DNA from: Hyphomicrobiales bacterium
GTDB lineage: Bacteria; Pseudomonadota; Alphaproteobacteria; Rhizobiales; Rhizobiaceae
Length of the DNA: 64,000 nt
Direction: 5' to 3'
NCBI GenBank assembly: GCA_900471485.1
Contig: UCEU01000016.1
Span: 203,837-267,836 of the forward strand
The position numbers were made by a program, and so were the translations under genes. The first letter of the stretch is position 1. Each line of letters begins with the position of its first letter. The notes below the pieces were generated by a model, which did no database searches, had not been told where the DNA came from, and saw only the letters and a list, made by a program, of their open reading frames with translations. Below, one piece after another: positions 53,806-63,057 of this stretch.

Positions 53806-54987
53806 CTATGGTTTGTCCGGTCTGTCCGGAGGGGGTGGCGGAGCTGAAGGATTGCCCCTTGCCTGATCGAGTTTCGCGTTGGCCAAGCCAAGAAGCGAGC
53901 CGGCATAGGCGCCGGGCGACCCGATCGCCTTTTCCTTCGCGGCGGATCCGGCAGCCATGGCGCCGGAGCTGAAACTTGCGCCCATACCTTTGAGCACCGA
54001 GCCTGCGGCCGACGATCCGCCGGCGCGCGCTGCCTGCGCGGCAGCAAAGCCAGCGCCAACCGCACCAGCGCCAAGAAACGCTCCACCCGCTGCGAACGAG
54101 GCCGTCTGTCCGCCGTGGCGGATTGTCTCCATGCCGCCGGAGACTGAAGCCCCCTGCACGACACCCTGGATGATGTTCGGGACGTACATCGCGATGATGA
54201 AAACGACGACGGAGATGCCGGCGATCGCGAGCGTGGTGATGAATTGGTCGCTGTCGGCCGTTGGCGCCTGCGCGAGGCCAAGCAGGACGTTGGATCCGAT
54301 CTTGGCGATCATGACCAGGGCCATTAGCTTCATCCCAACTCCAAAAGCGTAGACGAGATAGCGGACCGCAAAGTCTTTCGTGAAGGACGAGCCGCCGAGC
54401 CCAAGCATGATCATGCCTGCCAGCAGGCCAACATACATCTCGACCATGACAGAGACGAAGATTGCCGCGACGAGGGAGAAGCAGATAACGACGATGCCCA
54501 TGGCAAGCACTGCGGCGATCGCCAGGGCATTGTCTTCAAAGACCCCGAACTTCGCCTGTTCCGAAATCTGAGAGGCGACGCGGATGCCCGCGTCGAAGAC
54601 TTCGGCCGGAGACGCAGAGCCGCCACCGGCGCCGATCTGGAAAAGGCTATCTACCACGGCCTTGGCGAAAGTCGGTCCCTGTGTGAGTGCAAAGGCGAAA
54701 AAGCCGATGAACATGATGCGCCGGACAAGCTCGGCAAACCAACTGTCCAGCGATGCCGCCTGGATCGCGAGCCACACGGCTGCAATGCCAACTTCGATGC
54801 CCGCAAGGATCCAGAACAGCGATTTCGCAGCACCCATGACCGTGGTTTCCCACCCCTTCGCGGCCGTCGAGACCTGGTTTTCCAACTCTGTCAGAACTTG
54901 CCCTTGCTGGGCGAGAGCCGGCACCGCCAAAACGAGGAAGGCGATACCGGCAACGAGGATTGTGCTCGTGCGACCGCGCTTCACCAT
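53806..54987 (-). CDS. trbL: TrbL (VirB6-like) polytopic channel protein
   Basis: 393 residues: signal-like N-terminus, then about six membrane segments (for example LAIAAVLAMGIVVICFSLVA) and a disordered Gly/Ala-rich C-terminus ending in prolines. This is the VirB6/TrbL layout. Its ATG overlaps the trbK end by 7 bp. Confidence 0.9.
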   Translation of the reverse strand: MVKRGRTSTILVAGIAFLVLAVPALAQQGQVLTELENQVSTAAKGWETTVMGAAKSLFWILAGIEVGIAAVWLAIQAASLDSWFAELVRRIMFIGFFAFALTQGPTFAKAVVDSLFQIGAGGGSASPAEVFDAGIRVASQISEQAKFGVFEDNALAIAAVLAMGIVVICFSLVAAIFVSVMVEMYVGLLAGMIMLGLGGSSFTKDFAVRYLVYAFGVGMKLMALVMIAKIGSNVLLGLAQAPTADSDQFITTLAIAGISVVVFIIAMYVPNIIQGVVQGASVSGGMETIRHGGQTASFAAGGAFLGAGAVGAGFAAAQAARAGGSSAAGSVLKGMGASFSSGAMAAGSAAKEKAIGSPGAYAGSLLGLANAKLDQARGNPSAPPPPPDRPDKP

Positions 54988-55184
54988 TTCGGGCGCATCT
55001 CCTGGCCCTTTTCGATCGGCGGGAGGGGCTTGCCTGAGCTAAAGAACTTCTCGCGCGTCGCTCTTTGCTCTTCACTCATCTGGGATCCAGCGGAGCTTTC
55101 TCCACGCGTCAGAACGACGGTGGTGATCGCAGCAATCCCTTTGATTACGATGCACACAGAGGCGATCAATAAGGGGCGGGTCAC
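54981..55184 (-). CDS. trbK: TrbK entry-exclusion protein
   Basis: 67 residues from a GTG at 55184 in a GTGA overlap with trbJ. It has an N-terminal hydrophobic segment and a C-terminal TREKFFSSGKPLPPIEKGQE then MRPKW. In this family TrbK blocks redundant mating between plasmid-bearing cells. Its tail resembles the tail of TrbJ. No lipobox cysteine at the usual place, so it may be an anchored rather than lipidated protein. Confidence 0.85.
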   Translation of the reverse strand: MTRPLLIASVCIVIKGIAAITTVVLTRGESSAGSQMSEEQRATREKFFSSGKPLPPIEKGQEMRPKW

Positions 55185-55990
55185 CAGCGGGGCTCCATTT
55201 TCTGTCCGGAGGGAACGGATTGGACGTCGGCATTGAAGAACTTCTCCCGACGCGCCTGTGCGAGGTCCTTGTCCGTTTGTTCGCTCTGCAGCCAGGTCCC
55301 CATCATCGTCGTCTGCTGGGAGACAATGCCGCGGAGCTTCTGCATCTGTGCGACCTGCTGAGCGGCGATCTGGTGGCCGACTTGGAGTGCCTTCATCTGG
55401 CCGTCCGCCGATTGCGACATTGATCGCAGCTGACCCATCGTATCCTCTTCAGTGTCGAACTGATCGGCGGTGAGGCTCGCAGCCTTGAGGGTGTTGGAAA
55501 TCGTGGCGCGGTTCGTATTCGACCACGTCTGATAGGTCGACGAAAAGCTCTCGGCGTTCGGCAGGTTGGTCTTCAAATCCGAGTAGCTCTTAAACCGTTG
55601 CTTCAGGAGATCGTCGGCATTGCCCATGGAGAAGGCGATGCCCTGACCCTGGTTGACGACATCGCGCAGTTGGTTCAGATCGCCTTCGACCTGCCCCCAA
55701 ATGTGGTTCGGAAGCTGGGCCGTATTCTGCAGCATGTTCTGATAGATATTGAGTTGGTTCTGGATCTGCTCGGCGAGCTGCGTGATTTGTTTGATCTGAT
55801 TGTTGATTTGTTCGGTCGACTGGCCAACAAGGTGGATAAGCTCACCATTGTTGAGCATCTGCGTCATCTCGGTCGCGCCGGTAACCGCGCCTCCTGCGTA
55901 GGTGGCACTGGGCGTTGCGATAAGCCCGGCGGCGACCAATCCCGCCGCCAACCATTTGCCGAGTGTCAAAAACTGGACTGCTTCACTCAT
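55181..55990 (-). CDS. trbJ: TrbJ (VirB5-like) protein
   Basis: 269 residues with a signal peptide ending near ATYAGG. The long helical body (QINNQIKQITQLAEQIQNQL) and NHIWGQVEGDLNQLRDVVNQ match TrbJ, a minor pilus/tip component. The C-terminus ARREKFFNADVQSVPSGQKM ends in EPRW. It overlaps trbE by 8 bp. Confidence 0.92.
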   Translation of the reverse strand: MSEAVQFLTLGKWLAAGLVAAGLIATPSATYAGGAVTGATEMTQMLNNGELIHLVGQSTEQINNQIKQITQLAEQIQNQLNIYQNMLQNTAQLPNHIWGQVEGDLNQLRDVVNQGQGIAFSMGNADDLLKQRFKSYSDLKTNLPNAESFSSTYQTWSNTNRATISNTLKAASLTADQFDTEEDTMGQLRSMSQSADGQMKALQVGHQIAAQQVAQMQKLRGIVSQQTTMMGTWLQSEQTDKDLAQARREKFFNADVQSVPSGQKMEPRW

Positions 55991-58418
55991 AGCGGTTGAT
56001 CCCCCTTTCGATGAGCCACTGACCCGGCCATTCGTGGCCGTGGGTCGACGAGAGTTCCCTGATGCGGGCCAGATCGGCTTTGCCAGAAGCGCCGACGAAG
56101 GAAAGTGTGACCGGACCCAGCGACATGTCGAAAAGCCTGCGGCCGTCGGGCGACGTCACGTAGTATTCGCGTTTCGGGATGGCATTCGCGACGATCTCAA
56201 TTTGCCGCTCGTTGAAGCCGATCCGCTCGTAGAATTCGCGGGTGCCGGTTTCCCGGGCGGCGCCATTCGGAAGGCAAATCTTGGTCGGGCAAGATTCCTT
56301 CAGCACGTCGACGATGCCCGAGCGCTCAGCATCGGAGATGGACTGAGTCGCGAGAATAACGGCGCAGTTCGCTTTGCGCAGCACCTTGAGCCATTCCCGG
56401 ATCTTGTCGCGGAACACCGGATGGCCGAGCATCAGCCATGCCTCGTCCAGAACGATGAGGCTCGGCGTTCCGTCGAGCCGCCTCTCGATCCGTCGAAAAA
56501 GATAGGTCAGGACCGGCACGAGATTGCGCTCGCCCATATTCATCAGCTGCTCGATCTCGAAACACTGGAAGCGCCCGAGCGTCAGGCCATCCTCTTCCGC
56601 ATCGAGGAGCTGACCCATCGGGCCATCGACCGTGTAATGATGGAGAGCATCCTTGATCTCGCGCATCTGGACACCACTGACGAAATCCGAAAGCGAGCGG
56701 CCAGGCGCCGATGCCATCAATCCAATCTGTCGCGAAATCGCGTTTCGATGGTCAGGCGCGATCGTCACGCCTTGAAGCGAAACGAGGGTCTCTATCCACT
56801 CGGAAGCCCAGGCTCGATCCGCGTCGGTCGAGAGCTCGGACAATGGGCAGAAGGCAAGAGTGGCCCCCTCCCCTCTTTCGCCACCGATCTCATAGTGGTC
56901 ACCGCCAACGCCGAGCGTCAGCGGCAGCATCGAATTGCCCTTGTCGAAGGCAAAAACTTGCGCCTTCTCGTATCGGCAGAACTGCGCGGCGATCAGCGCG
57001 AGAAGGGTCGATTTGCCGGACCCGGTTGGTCCGAAGATCAAGGTGTGACCAACATCGTCGACGTGAAGGTTTAGGCGAAAGGGCGTCGACCCGGATGCCA
57101 CCTGCATGAGCGGCGGGGCATCAGGCGGATAGAACGGGCATGGCGCGGACGGCTGTCCTGACCAGACAGAGTTCAGCGGAACGAGATCTGCCAGATTGCG
57201 CGTATTGATCAGCGGTTCGCGGATGTTGCAGTACCAGTTGCCTGGCAGGCTGCCGAGAAAGGCATCGGTCGCATTCAGCGTCTCGATGCGAGCCCCGAAG
57301 CCTTCCGCTTGGATGAGGCGACGAACCGCCTCCGCCTTCTCTTGCAGCGCCGACCGGCTCTCGTCGAAGAGAATGATAGCAGGCGTGTAGTAGCCGTAAG
57401 CCACCAATTGCGACGAGGCTTCAGCGATCGCGTCCTCAGTCTCGACGACCATGGCCATCGCGTCCTGATCGACCGACCGAGACTGCGTTTGGAATAGCTG
57501 GTCAAAGAACGGCCGCACTTTCTGCTGCCACTTCTTCCGGGTCCGCTCCAGGCGCTGTTTGGCTTCCTCTGCGTCGAGGAAGATAAACCGTGACGACCAG
57601 CGATAGGTCAGCGGCATCAGGTTCAGGCTGTTCAAGATTCCCGGCCAACTCTCGGCGGGAAGCCCATCGATGGCGATCACACCGAGAAATCGGCCTTCGA
57701 CCCGCGGCGTCAGTCCGTGTTCCAGCTCCGCAGTCGCCAGCCAGTCCAGGTACATAGGAATTTCTGGCAGGCGGACGGGATGGTTCTCGCCGGTAATGGC
57801 AAATCGAATGAACTGGAAGAGCTCGTCGTAGCGTGCAACGCGAGCTCCATTCCGTTCGGGAACCTCTCGGGTGTGCATGCGCTGTACCGAGAGAACATTG
57901 CCGAGATATTGCTCAATCTCCCGGATCGAGCGCCGGAACGCATCGAGAGCGGTATCGGCATATTTTGCTGAGCGACTTTCGGTATCCGAGTAGATGTAGC
58001 GGGTCAGGCCGGATCGGCGTCGCTCTGGCGGTCGGTAGGTCAAGATAAGCGCGTGCCTGTTTTCAAAATGCCCGCGTTCCTGCCCAAAATGCCGCCGACG
58101 CTCGTCATCGATCAGCGACGTGACAGTGTCGGGGAAATAGCTGCGCTCTGCGGACGGATATTCCGTCGTCGGCACCCGCACAGCCTCGACCTGGATCATC
58201 CAACCCGTACCAAGGCGCGAGAGGATTGCGTTGATCTGACGAGAAAGCTCGTTGCGCTCGAAATCGGTCGCGCTCTCGGAATCCGGACCGGCAAAATACC
58301 ACCCGGCCATCAGACTGCCGTCCTTCAGCAGAAGGATCCCGTTGTCGACAAGGCCGGCATAGGGGACGAGATCCGCGAATGATGGACCTGTTGATCGAAA
58401 TGTGCGTAAGGCGACCAT
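55983..58418 (-). CDS. trbE: TrbE (VirB4-like) ATPase
   Basis: 811 residues from MVALRTFRSTGPSFADLVPY. Walker A is LIFGPTGSGKSTL and Walker B SLIVLDEAWLMLG; ILATQSISDAERSG is the conserved motif after it. TrbE is the universal VirB4 ATPase that drives pilus assembly and substrate transfer. The start at 58418 matches the Ti-plasmid protein; a longer frame upstream overlaps trbD and is not used. Confidence 0.93.
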   Translation of the reverse strand: MVALRTFRSTGPSFADLVPYAGLVDNGILLLKDGSLMAGWYFAGPDSESATDFERNELSRQINAILSRLGTGWMIQVEAVRVPTTEYPSAERSYFPDTVTSLIDDERRRHFGQERGHFENRHALILTYRPPERRRSGLTRYIYSDTESRSAKYADTALDAFRRSIREIEQYLGNVLSVQRMHTREVPERNGARVARYDELFQFIRFAITGENHPVRLPEIPMYLDWLATAELEHGLTPRVEGRFLGVIAIDGLPAESWPGILNSLNLMPLTYRWSSRFIFLDAEEAKQRLERTRKKWQQKVRPFFDQLFQTQSRSVDQDAMAMVVETEDAIAEASSQLVAYGYYTPAIILFDESRSALQEKAEAVRRLIQAEGFGARIETLNATDAFLGSLPGNWYCNIREPLINTRNLADLVPLNSVWSGQPSAPCPFYPPDAPPLMQVASGSTPFRLNLHVDDVGHTLIFGPTGSGKSTLLALIAAQFCRYEKAQVFAFDKGNSMLPLTLGVGGDHYEIGGERGEGATLAFCPLSELSTDADRAWASEWIETLVSLQGVTIAPDHRNAISRQIGLMASAPGRSLSDFVSGVQMREIKDALHHYTVDGPMGQLLDAEEDGLTLGRFQCFEIEQLMNMGERNLVPVLTYLFRRIERRLDGTPSLIVLDEAWLMLGHPVFRDKIREWLKVLRKANCAVILATQSISDAERSGIVDVLKESCPTKICLPNGAARETGTREFYERIGFNERQIEIVANAIPKREYYVTSPDGRRLFDMSLGPVTLSFVGASGKADLARIRELSSTHGHEWPGQWLIERGINRYE

Positions 58419-58428
58419 CGCGAGATCC

Positions 58429-58728
58429 TCAGTAACGGCGCCAGGGCGCGGAGGTCGGAAGGTAATGCGCCCGATAGCGCATATGGCGGGCATAGACTTT
58501 GCGCATCATGGGATCGGACTTCGCCATCATGCGGAGCGCGCCGACGACCACGATCCAGATTGCAACGCCGAACAGGGCCGAGTAGATGGTCAGCACGACG
58601 AAGATCAGGATGATCGCCGCGAGCCCGGTCAGCAGCACGAGCTCTCGGTCCGCTCCCATCAATAGGTTCGGCCGCGACAAAGCGCGATGGATCCGGTTAC
58701 GATGAAGCCCGGAGCCAGCGTCAGCCAT
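58429..58728 (-). CDS. trbD: TrbD (VirB3-like) membrane protein
   Basis: 99 residues, the usual length. [20 protein letters not shown] followed by two membrane helices ([20 protein letters not shown]). VirB3-family proteins support VirB4 at the inner membrane. Overlaps trbC by 8 bp. Confidence 0.92.
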   Translation of the reverse strand: MADAGSGLHRNRIHRALSRPNLLMGADRELVLLTGLAAIILIFVVLTIYSALFGVAIWIVVVGALRMMAKSDPMMRKVYARHMRYRAHYLPTSAPWRRY

Positions 58729-59116
58729 GACGCCCCTCCCCTCGCCCGACCCGATTGGAGTTCGGGACCGCGGTATGCTCGGCGACAATCGAGCCGCCGA
58801 TAGAAGCCCCGGTGGAGCCAAAGAGGCCGACGATCGTCGTCGCGCCAAGCAGGATCCCCGCGACTAGCACGACATACACCAGTCGCCGCGCGAAATCATT
58901 GAGCTCGCCGCCGAAGATCAGCATACCGCCGGCAATCGCGACCGCAGCGAGCGCGATATAGCCAGCGACCGGTCCCGTTATGGATTGCTGGATCTGCTCA
59001 AGCGGGCCTTCCCACGGCAGGCTTCCGCCGCCTGAACCTGCAAGAGCTGGTCCGGCGAGTGAGACGCAAAACAATGCGCCGATAATTCCCAAACGGAGAG
59101 AGCGATTATGCTGCAT
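58721..59116 (-). CDS. trbC: TrbC (VirB2-like) pilin
   Basis: 131 residues with a long signal peptide ending [10 protein letters not shown] and two hydrophobic helices ([20 protein letters not shown] and [20 protein letters not shown]). This is the pilin subunit, which TraF would process and cyclise. Overlaps trbB by 11 bp. Confidence 0.92.
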   Translation of the reverse strand: MQHNRSLRLGIIGALFCVSLAGPALAGSGGGSLPWEGPLEQIQQSITGPVAGYIALAAVAIAGGMLIFGGELNDFARRLVYVVLVAGILLGATTIVGLFGSTGASIGGSIVAEHTAVPNSNRVGRGEGRHG

Positions 59117-60071
59117 GACTGTCCTCGTCGATCTGCGGATAGTGTTCGGTCTGGTAGCGCGAGCCGTTGAAGCCCTCGACATGAAGCACCTCCCTCACCC
59201 GCCGGCCCCGCCCGGCGCGTTCGATCGAGATGACGAGATCAACCGCCTCGCCAATCACGGCCTGCATCGGCTGCTGGCTGGCCTCCGACGTCAGTTGCTC
59301 AAGGCGGCGAAGCGCCGACATAGCCGAGTTCGAATGGATGGTCGTGAGGCCTCCTGGATGTCCTGTGTTCCAGGCTTTCAGCAGGGTCAGTGCCGCGCCG
59401 TCGCGAACCTCGCCGACGATGATGCGGTCGGGACGCAAGCGCATCGTGCTCTTAAGGAGACGCGCCATGTCGGCCGCATCAGTGGTGTGGAGGCAGACGG
59501 CATTCTCCGCTGCGCACTGGATTTCGGACGTGTCCTCCAGGATCACCATTCTGTCTTCCGGCGCGGCCGAAACGATCTCGGCGATCACAGCGTTGGCGAG
59601 CGTCGTTTTGCCTGAGCCCGTCCCGCCGGCGATAACGATGTTCAATCGGTCAGCAATGGCGCTGCGGATAATCGACGCCTGCGCTTCCGTCATGATCTTG
59701 GCGGTCACGTAGTCGTCTAGGGGAATAAGCCGCGATGCGCGCCGGCGGATCGTGAAGGTTGGCGAATTGACGACGGGCGGCAAAAGACCTTCGAAGCGAT
59801 GGCCGCCAATCGGCAGCTCACCAGAGATGATTGGTCGTTCGCCATCGGCCTCGGACTGCAGAGCGTGCGCAACCGAGCCGATGACAGTCTCGGCCGCGGT
59901 CGCCTGCATTTCGCCGGCTGGTGCAACGCCATGGCCGAGGCGCTCGATGAAAAGCTTGCCATCTGGATTGAGCATAATCTCGACGACCGTCGGATCTTCA
60001 AGGGCAATGCAAAGGTGTTCGCCGAGGGCGTCCTGGAGTTTGCGGACAAGGCGAGAGTGCGACTGAAGCAT
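59106..60071 (-). CDS. trbB: TrbB (VirB11-like) ATPase
   Basis: 321 residues from [20 protein letters not shown]. Walker [17 protein letters not shown], Asp box [14 protein letters not shown], and [19 protein letters not shown] with the His box [11 protein letters not shown]. It is the hexameric traffic ATPase at the channel base. It is the first gene of the trb operon. In Ti plasmids traI precedes it, and none is present here. Confidence 0.93.
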   Translation of the reverse strand: MLQSHSRLVRKLQDALGEHLCIALEDPTVVEIMLNPDGKLFIERLGHGVAPAGEMQATAAETVIGSVAHALQSEADGERPIISGELPIGGHRFEGLLPPVVNSPTFTIRRRASRLIPLDDYVTAKIMTEAQASIIRSAIADRLNIVIAGGTGSGKTTLANAVIAEIVSAAPEDRMVILEDTSEIQCAAENAVCLHTTDAADMARLLKSTMRLRPDRIIVGEVRDGAALTLLKAWNTGHPGGLTTIHSNSAMSALRRLEQLTSEASQQPMQAVIGEAVDLVISIERAGRGRRVREVLHVEGFNGSRYQTEHYPQIDEDSHAA

Positions 60072-60421
60072 GGGTGGGCTCGTCTCCTCGTTTGAGTACG
60101 GGAGGAGACAGACCTTGGTCGCCACGCAAAGTCCACGTGCAATATTGCACCTCGCGAGTCGCGCCCGATTCCGTCAGTTTAGGTTCGAATCAGGAGATCG
60201 TCGGATTTCGCTTCAGCGATCTATGCCCTTCAGTCACAGGAAAATTATCTCGTCAAAAACGGCAGGGTCTCAGCTAACCCAAGGATTTAACGAGCTTATC
60301 AGGTAAAAGTAGATGAATGCGCGAACCCGAGTTAAGGCTTTGTTAACCATTAAGTTCTTGCAAGAATCGCGGTATTCCGCAATCGTCACGCTGAAAATAC
60401 CGAAATCGTAATTTATCCGTG
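60072..60421. other. divergent trbB/repA promoter region (350 bp)
   Basis: Non-coding and increasingly AT rich toward repA (for example TTTGTTAACCATTAAG). It contains the tra-box-like dyad at 60135. No traI (luxI) gene or fragment was found. Confidence 0.7.
60135..60152. promoter_or_regulatory. tra-box-like dyad upstream of trbB and repA
   Basis: ACGTGCAATATTGCACCT contains the perfect 14-bp palindrome GTGCAATATTGCAC. It lies 63 bp before the trbB start and about 270 bp before repA. In Ti plasmids TraR boxes in this interval control both the trb and the rep operons. Confidence 0.6.
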
Positions 60422-61666
60422 ATGAAAGTTTTGAGCGTGAGCAAGCCGCTGAGATCCACAAGGGTAGTCCCGCAGAAAACCGTCGACGAGACGATCGGCG
60501 CCCATGCCTCTTTGATCAGCTCGCAACTGCAGTCGATCAGCGAAGCGATATTTCCGCCGACAGCCAGCAAGACCCTTCGCCGTTTCACATCCGGCGAAGC
60601 CGCCAAGCTCATTGGCGTATCCGATTCGACGCTGAGGAAAATGAGTCTGGCAGGGGATGGTCCGCAGCCGGAGCTGACCAGCAATGGCCGTAGGCTTTAT
60701 TCGCTCGGCCAGATCAACGAGCTGCGCGAGCGGCTTGCCTCAACGTCCCGCGGCCGGAATTCCCACGACTTTCTACCGAGACGTGGTCCCGAAGATCACC
60801 TGCAGGTCGTTGCCGTTACCAATTTCAAGGGCGGATCGGGCAAGACCACCACATCTGTTCATCTGTCTCAATACCTCGCTCTGCAAGGGTATCGCGTTCT
60901 AGCTCTGGATCTAGACCCACAAGCGAGTCTTTCGGCGCTTCTTGGGATTTTGCCGGAAACGCATGTCGGACACAACGAGACGCTTTATGCATCGATCCGG
61001 TATGACGACGAGCGGCGCCCGCTCAGAGATGTGATCCGTCAGACCTACTTCAACGGTCTAGATCTGGTCCCGGGCAATCTAGAGCTGATGGAGTTCGAAC
61101 ACACGACGCCACGCGCTCTGACTGTGGCAAGCAAATCCGAACAAGAAATCTTCTTCCTCCGAATTGCAAGCGCTCTCGGCGAAGTCGCAGATGATTACGA
61201 CGTCGTCGTGATCGATTGCCCTCCACAGCTCGGATATCTTACACTCAGTGGCCTCTGTGCGGCGACATCTATGGTCGTGACGGTTCATCCACAAATGCTC
61301 GACATAGCATCTATGAGCCAGTTCCTGCTGATGACACACGACCTCCTGGCGGTTGTGCGAGAAGCCGGCGGTGAGCTGCGCTATGACTTCATCAAGTATC
61401 TGTTGACTCGCTTCGAGCCGCAGGACGCACCGCAGACTAAGGTTGCCGCTCTTCTTAGAAACCTGTTCGACGACAGCGTCATGACCAACCCGATGGTTAA
61501 GTCGGCTGCGGTCTCTGATGCCGGCCTCACCAAGCAGACCCTTTACGAGATTGGACGCGAGAACCTGACCCGTTCCACTTACGATCGCGCCATGGAGTCG
61601 CTCGACGCCGTCAATCTCGAAATCGAAAATGAGATTCGCGTTGCATGGGGTCGTACGAGAAAATGA
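60422..61666 (+). CDS. repA: RepA partition ATPase
   Basis: 414 residues. The N-terminus carries a winged HTH (FTSGEAAKLIGVSDSTLRKM), then a ParA fold with deviant Walker A NFKGGSGKTTTSVH and Walker B VVVIDCPPQLGYLTL. RepA partitions the plasmid and represses repABC together with RepB. A GTG directly before the ATG at 60422 is an alternative start. It ends in an ATGA overlap with repD. Confidence 0.95.
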   Translation: MKVLSVSKPLRSTRVVPQKTVDETIGAHASLISSQLQSISEAIFPPTASKTLRRFTSGEAAKLIGVSDSTLRKMSLAGDGPQPELTSNGRRLYSLGQINELRERLASTSRGRNSHDFLPRRGPEDHLQVVAVTNFKGGSGKTTTSVHLSQYLALQGYRVLALDLDPQASLSALLGILPETHVGHNETLYASIRYDDERRPLRDVIRQTYFNGLDLVPGNLELMEFEHTTPRALTVASKSEQEIFFLRIASALGEVADDYDVVVIDCPPQLGYLTLSGLCAATSMVVTVHPQMLDIASMSQFLLMTHDLLAVVREAGGELRYDFIKYLLTRFEPQDAPQTKVAALLRNLFDDSVMTNPMVKSAAVSDAGLTKQTLYEIGRENLTRSTYDRAMESLDAVNLEIENEIRVAWGRTRK

Positions 61667-61875
61667 GCGCCCTCCCCTTTCCAGTGCATTTGTTGGGAGT
61701 TCCCAACTCTATGAACCTGCGTGTTTCGATCGCGCGCAGATGGCGTGGTGCATCGATCATGGCTTGCCGTGAAGAAGCGAAGATCCCTGCATCGAGTTTG
61801 TTGGGAGCTCCCAACTTCCTACAGGAAGATGAGTGCGCTTTACGTGTTCCGAACGAAAATAGGAGTAGCCGATGA
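61663..61875 (+). CDS. repD: RepD-like small protein between repA and repB
   Basis: 70 residues from MSALPFPVHLLGVPNSMNLR. The ATG overlaps the repA stop (ATGA) and its own stop overlaps the repB ATG (ATGA), so translation is coupled across all three genes. The Agrobacterium pTiR10 plasmid has a gene of this size and position, repD, whose DNA holds the parS sites, as here. No known protein function. Confidence 0.65.
   Translation: MSALPFPVHLLGVPNSMNLRVSIARRWRGASIMACREEAKIPASSLLGAPNFLQEDECALRVPNENRSSR
61692..61707. other. parS-like site 1
   Basis: GTTGGGAGTTCCCAAC fits the repABC centromere pattern GTTNNNNGCNNNNAAC except for T at the second central base. Lies in repD between repA and repB. 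Confidence 0.65.
61800..61815. other. parS-like site 2
   Basis: GTTGGGAGCTCCCAAC is a perfect 16-bp palindrome that fits GTTNNNNGCNNNNAAC exactly, 108 bp after site 1. Both share flanking TTT before and C/T after. RepB is the expected binder. Confidence 0.75.
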
Positions 61876-62861
61876 GCCGGAAAGACACCGTCAATTCGCT
61901 CTTCATGCGAAAAGTCGAACCGGCTGCACCGACCCCGGCAGTGAGCAAAAGCCCGGAGCGTGTGCGCACCGGTGCTATCTCAGCAATGGGTACGTCCCTG
62001 CAAGAGATGAGCGAAGGCGCTCGCTCTGCTGCCCGCCTTCAGGAGCAGCTTGCAGCCGGGCATATCGTTATCGAGATTGATCCGTCTGCAGTTTCCGATT
62101 CCTCTGTCAGTGACCGCATTCCAATTGGTGTCGATCCCGGTTTCGACGACCTCGTTTCTAGCATTCAGCAGTACGGCCAGCAGGTGCCTGTTCTGGTTCG
62201 TCCGCAAGCCGATCATCCCGGGCGTTATGAAATAGCCTATGGCCGACGCCGTCTCCGAGCCGCCGCAAAACTGTCTCTGAAGGTCAGGGCCGTGGTTCAG
62301 GCGCTGAGCAACGAAGAGTTGGTCCTTGCCCAAGGCAAGGAAAACCTTGAACGGCAAGACCTGTCTTTCATTGAGAAAGCTCTTTTCGCTCTCCGGCTCG
62401 AGGAGGCTGGATACAAGCGCGAAACAATCATTGCCGCACTCTCCACAGACAAGTCCGACCTCAGCCGCTACATCGCGGTCGCTCGCTCGCTGCCTTTAGA
62501 TGTTATTCAGGCTATCGGTCCGGCGCCGAAAGCTGGCCGTGCCCGCTGGATGGCTCTGGGTGAAACTTTGCCGGCATCGAGAAGAAAACTGGACAGCGCG
62601 ATTAGCGAGCCTGACTTCACAACACTGCAATCCGACGAACGATTCGCAAGGGCGCTCGCTGCGACGGTCCCACAAAAGAAGAAAGCCGGGCAGGGTGAGC
62701 AATGGAAGAATGCAAAGGGTCAGAAGGCCGCCACCATTGAGCGCTTAGGCAAAACGACGCGGCTTACGTTCGATGAGCGCGTGGTCCCAGATTTCGCATC
62801 GTTCGTGACTGAGCGACTTGAAGAACTGCATGCCGAGTTTGAAAAAACGCGGAATGGCTAA
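61872..62861 (+). CDS. repB: RepB partition protein (ParB-like)
   Basis: 329 residues. The N-terminus (MSRKDTVNSLFMRKVEPAAP) is typical of RepB. The ParB nuclease-like domain has QQVPVLVRPQADHPGRYEIA then YGRRRLRAAAKL and AQGKENLERQDLSFIEKALF. The HTH is in YKRETIIAALSTDKSDLSRY. It binds parS and works with RepA. Confidence 0.95.
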   Translation: MSRKDTVNSLFMRKVEPAAPTPAVSKSPERVRTGAISAMGTSLQEMSEGARSAARLQEQLAAGHIVIEIDPSAVSDSSVSDRIPIGVDPGFDDLVSSIQQYGQQVPVLVRPQADHPGRYEIAYGRRRLRAAAKLSLKVRAVVQALSNEELVLAQGKENLERQDLSFIEKALFALRLEEAGYKRETIIAALSTDKSDLSRYIAVARSLPLDVIQAIGPAPKAGRARWMALGETLPASRRKLDSAISEPDFTTLQSDERFARALAATVPQKKKAGQGEQWKNAKGQKAATIERLGKTTRLTFDERVVPDFASFVTERLEELHAEFEKTRNG

Positions 62862-62911
62862 CCGGCATAACAATGCCATACGATTTGATACGACGAAGAG
62901 GAAACCAGGTA

Positions 62912-62962
62912 AAGAAAAAGGCCCCCGAATGTCCATCCGGAAGCCCATTTCTCTCGTTTAGC
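62912..62962 (-). ncRNA. counter-transcribed RNA (incA) between repB and repC
   Basis: On the minus strand a TTGACA -35 (62992-62997) and GATTCT -10 (62969-62974) are 17 bp apart. About 50 nt downstream a hairpin (GGCTTCCGG...CGGGGGCC) ends in TTTTTCTTT. This is the position and layout of the repABC antisense RNA that represses repC translation and sets incompatibility. Ends are estimated. Confidence 0.8.
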
Positions 62963-63057
62963 ACCTAGAGAATCGCACTTCCCGGAATCACTGTCAAGAG
63001 TCGATGGACGCCATCTCGGCGGGACGATGATCTTTGCCTTCTTGAAAGGTGAATGAC

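Noticed and set aside
55902..57074. 390-codon open frame opposite trbE
   Set aside because: Shadow of the VirB4-type ATPase gene; no family resemblance.
60072..60421. Possible traI (luxI) gene upstream of trbB
   Set aside because: No open frame with LuxI motifs exists on either strand; the interval is AT-rich non-coding DNA.
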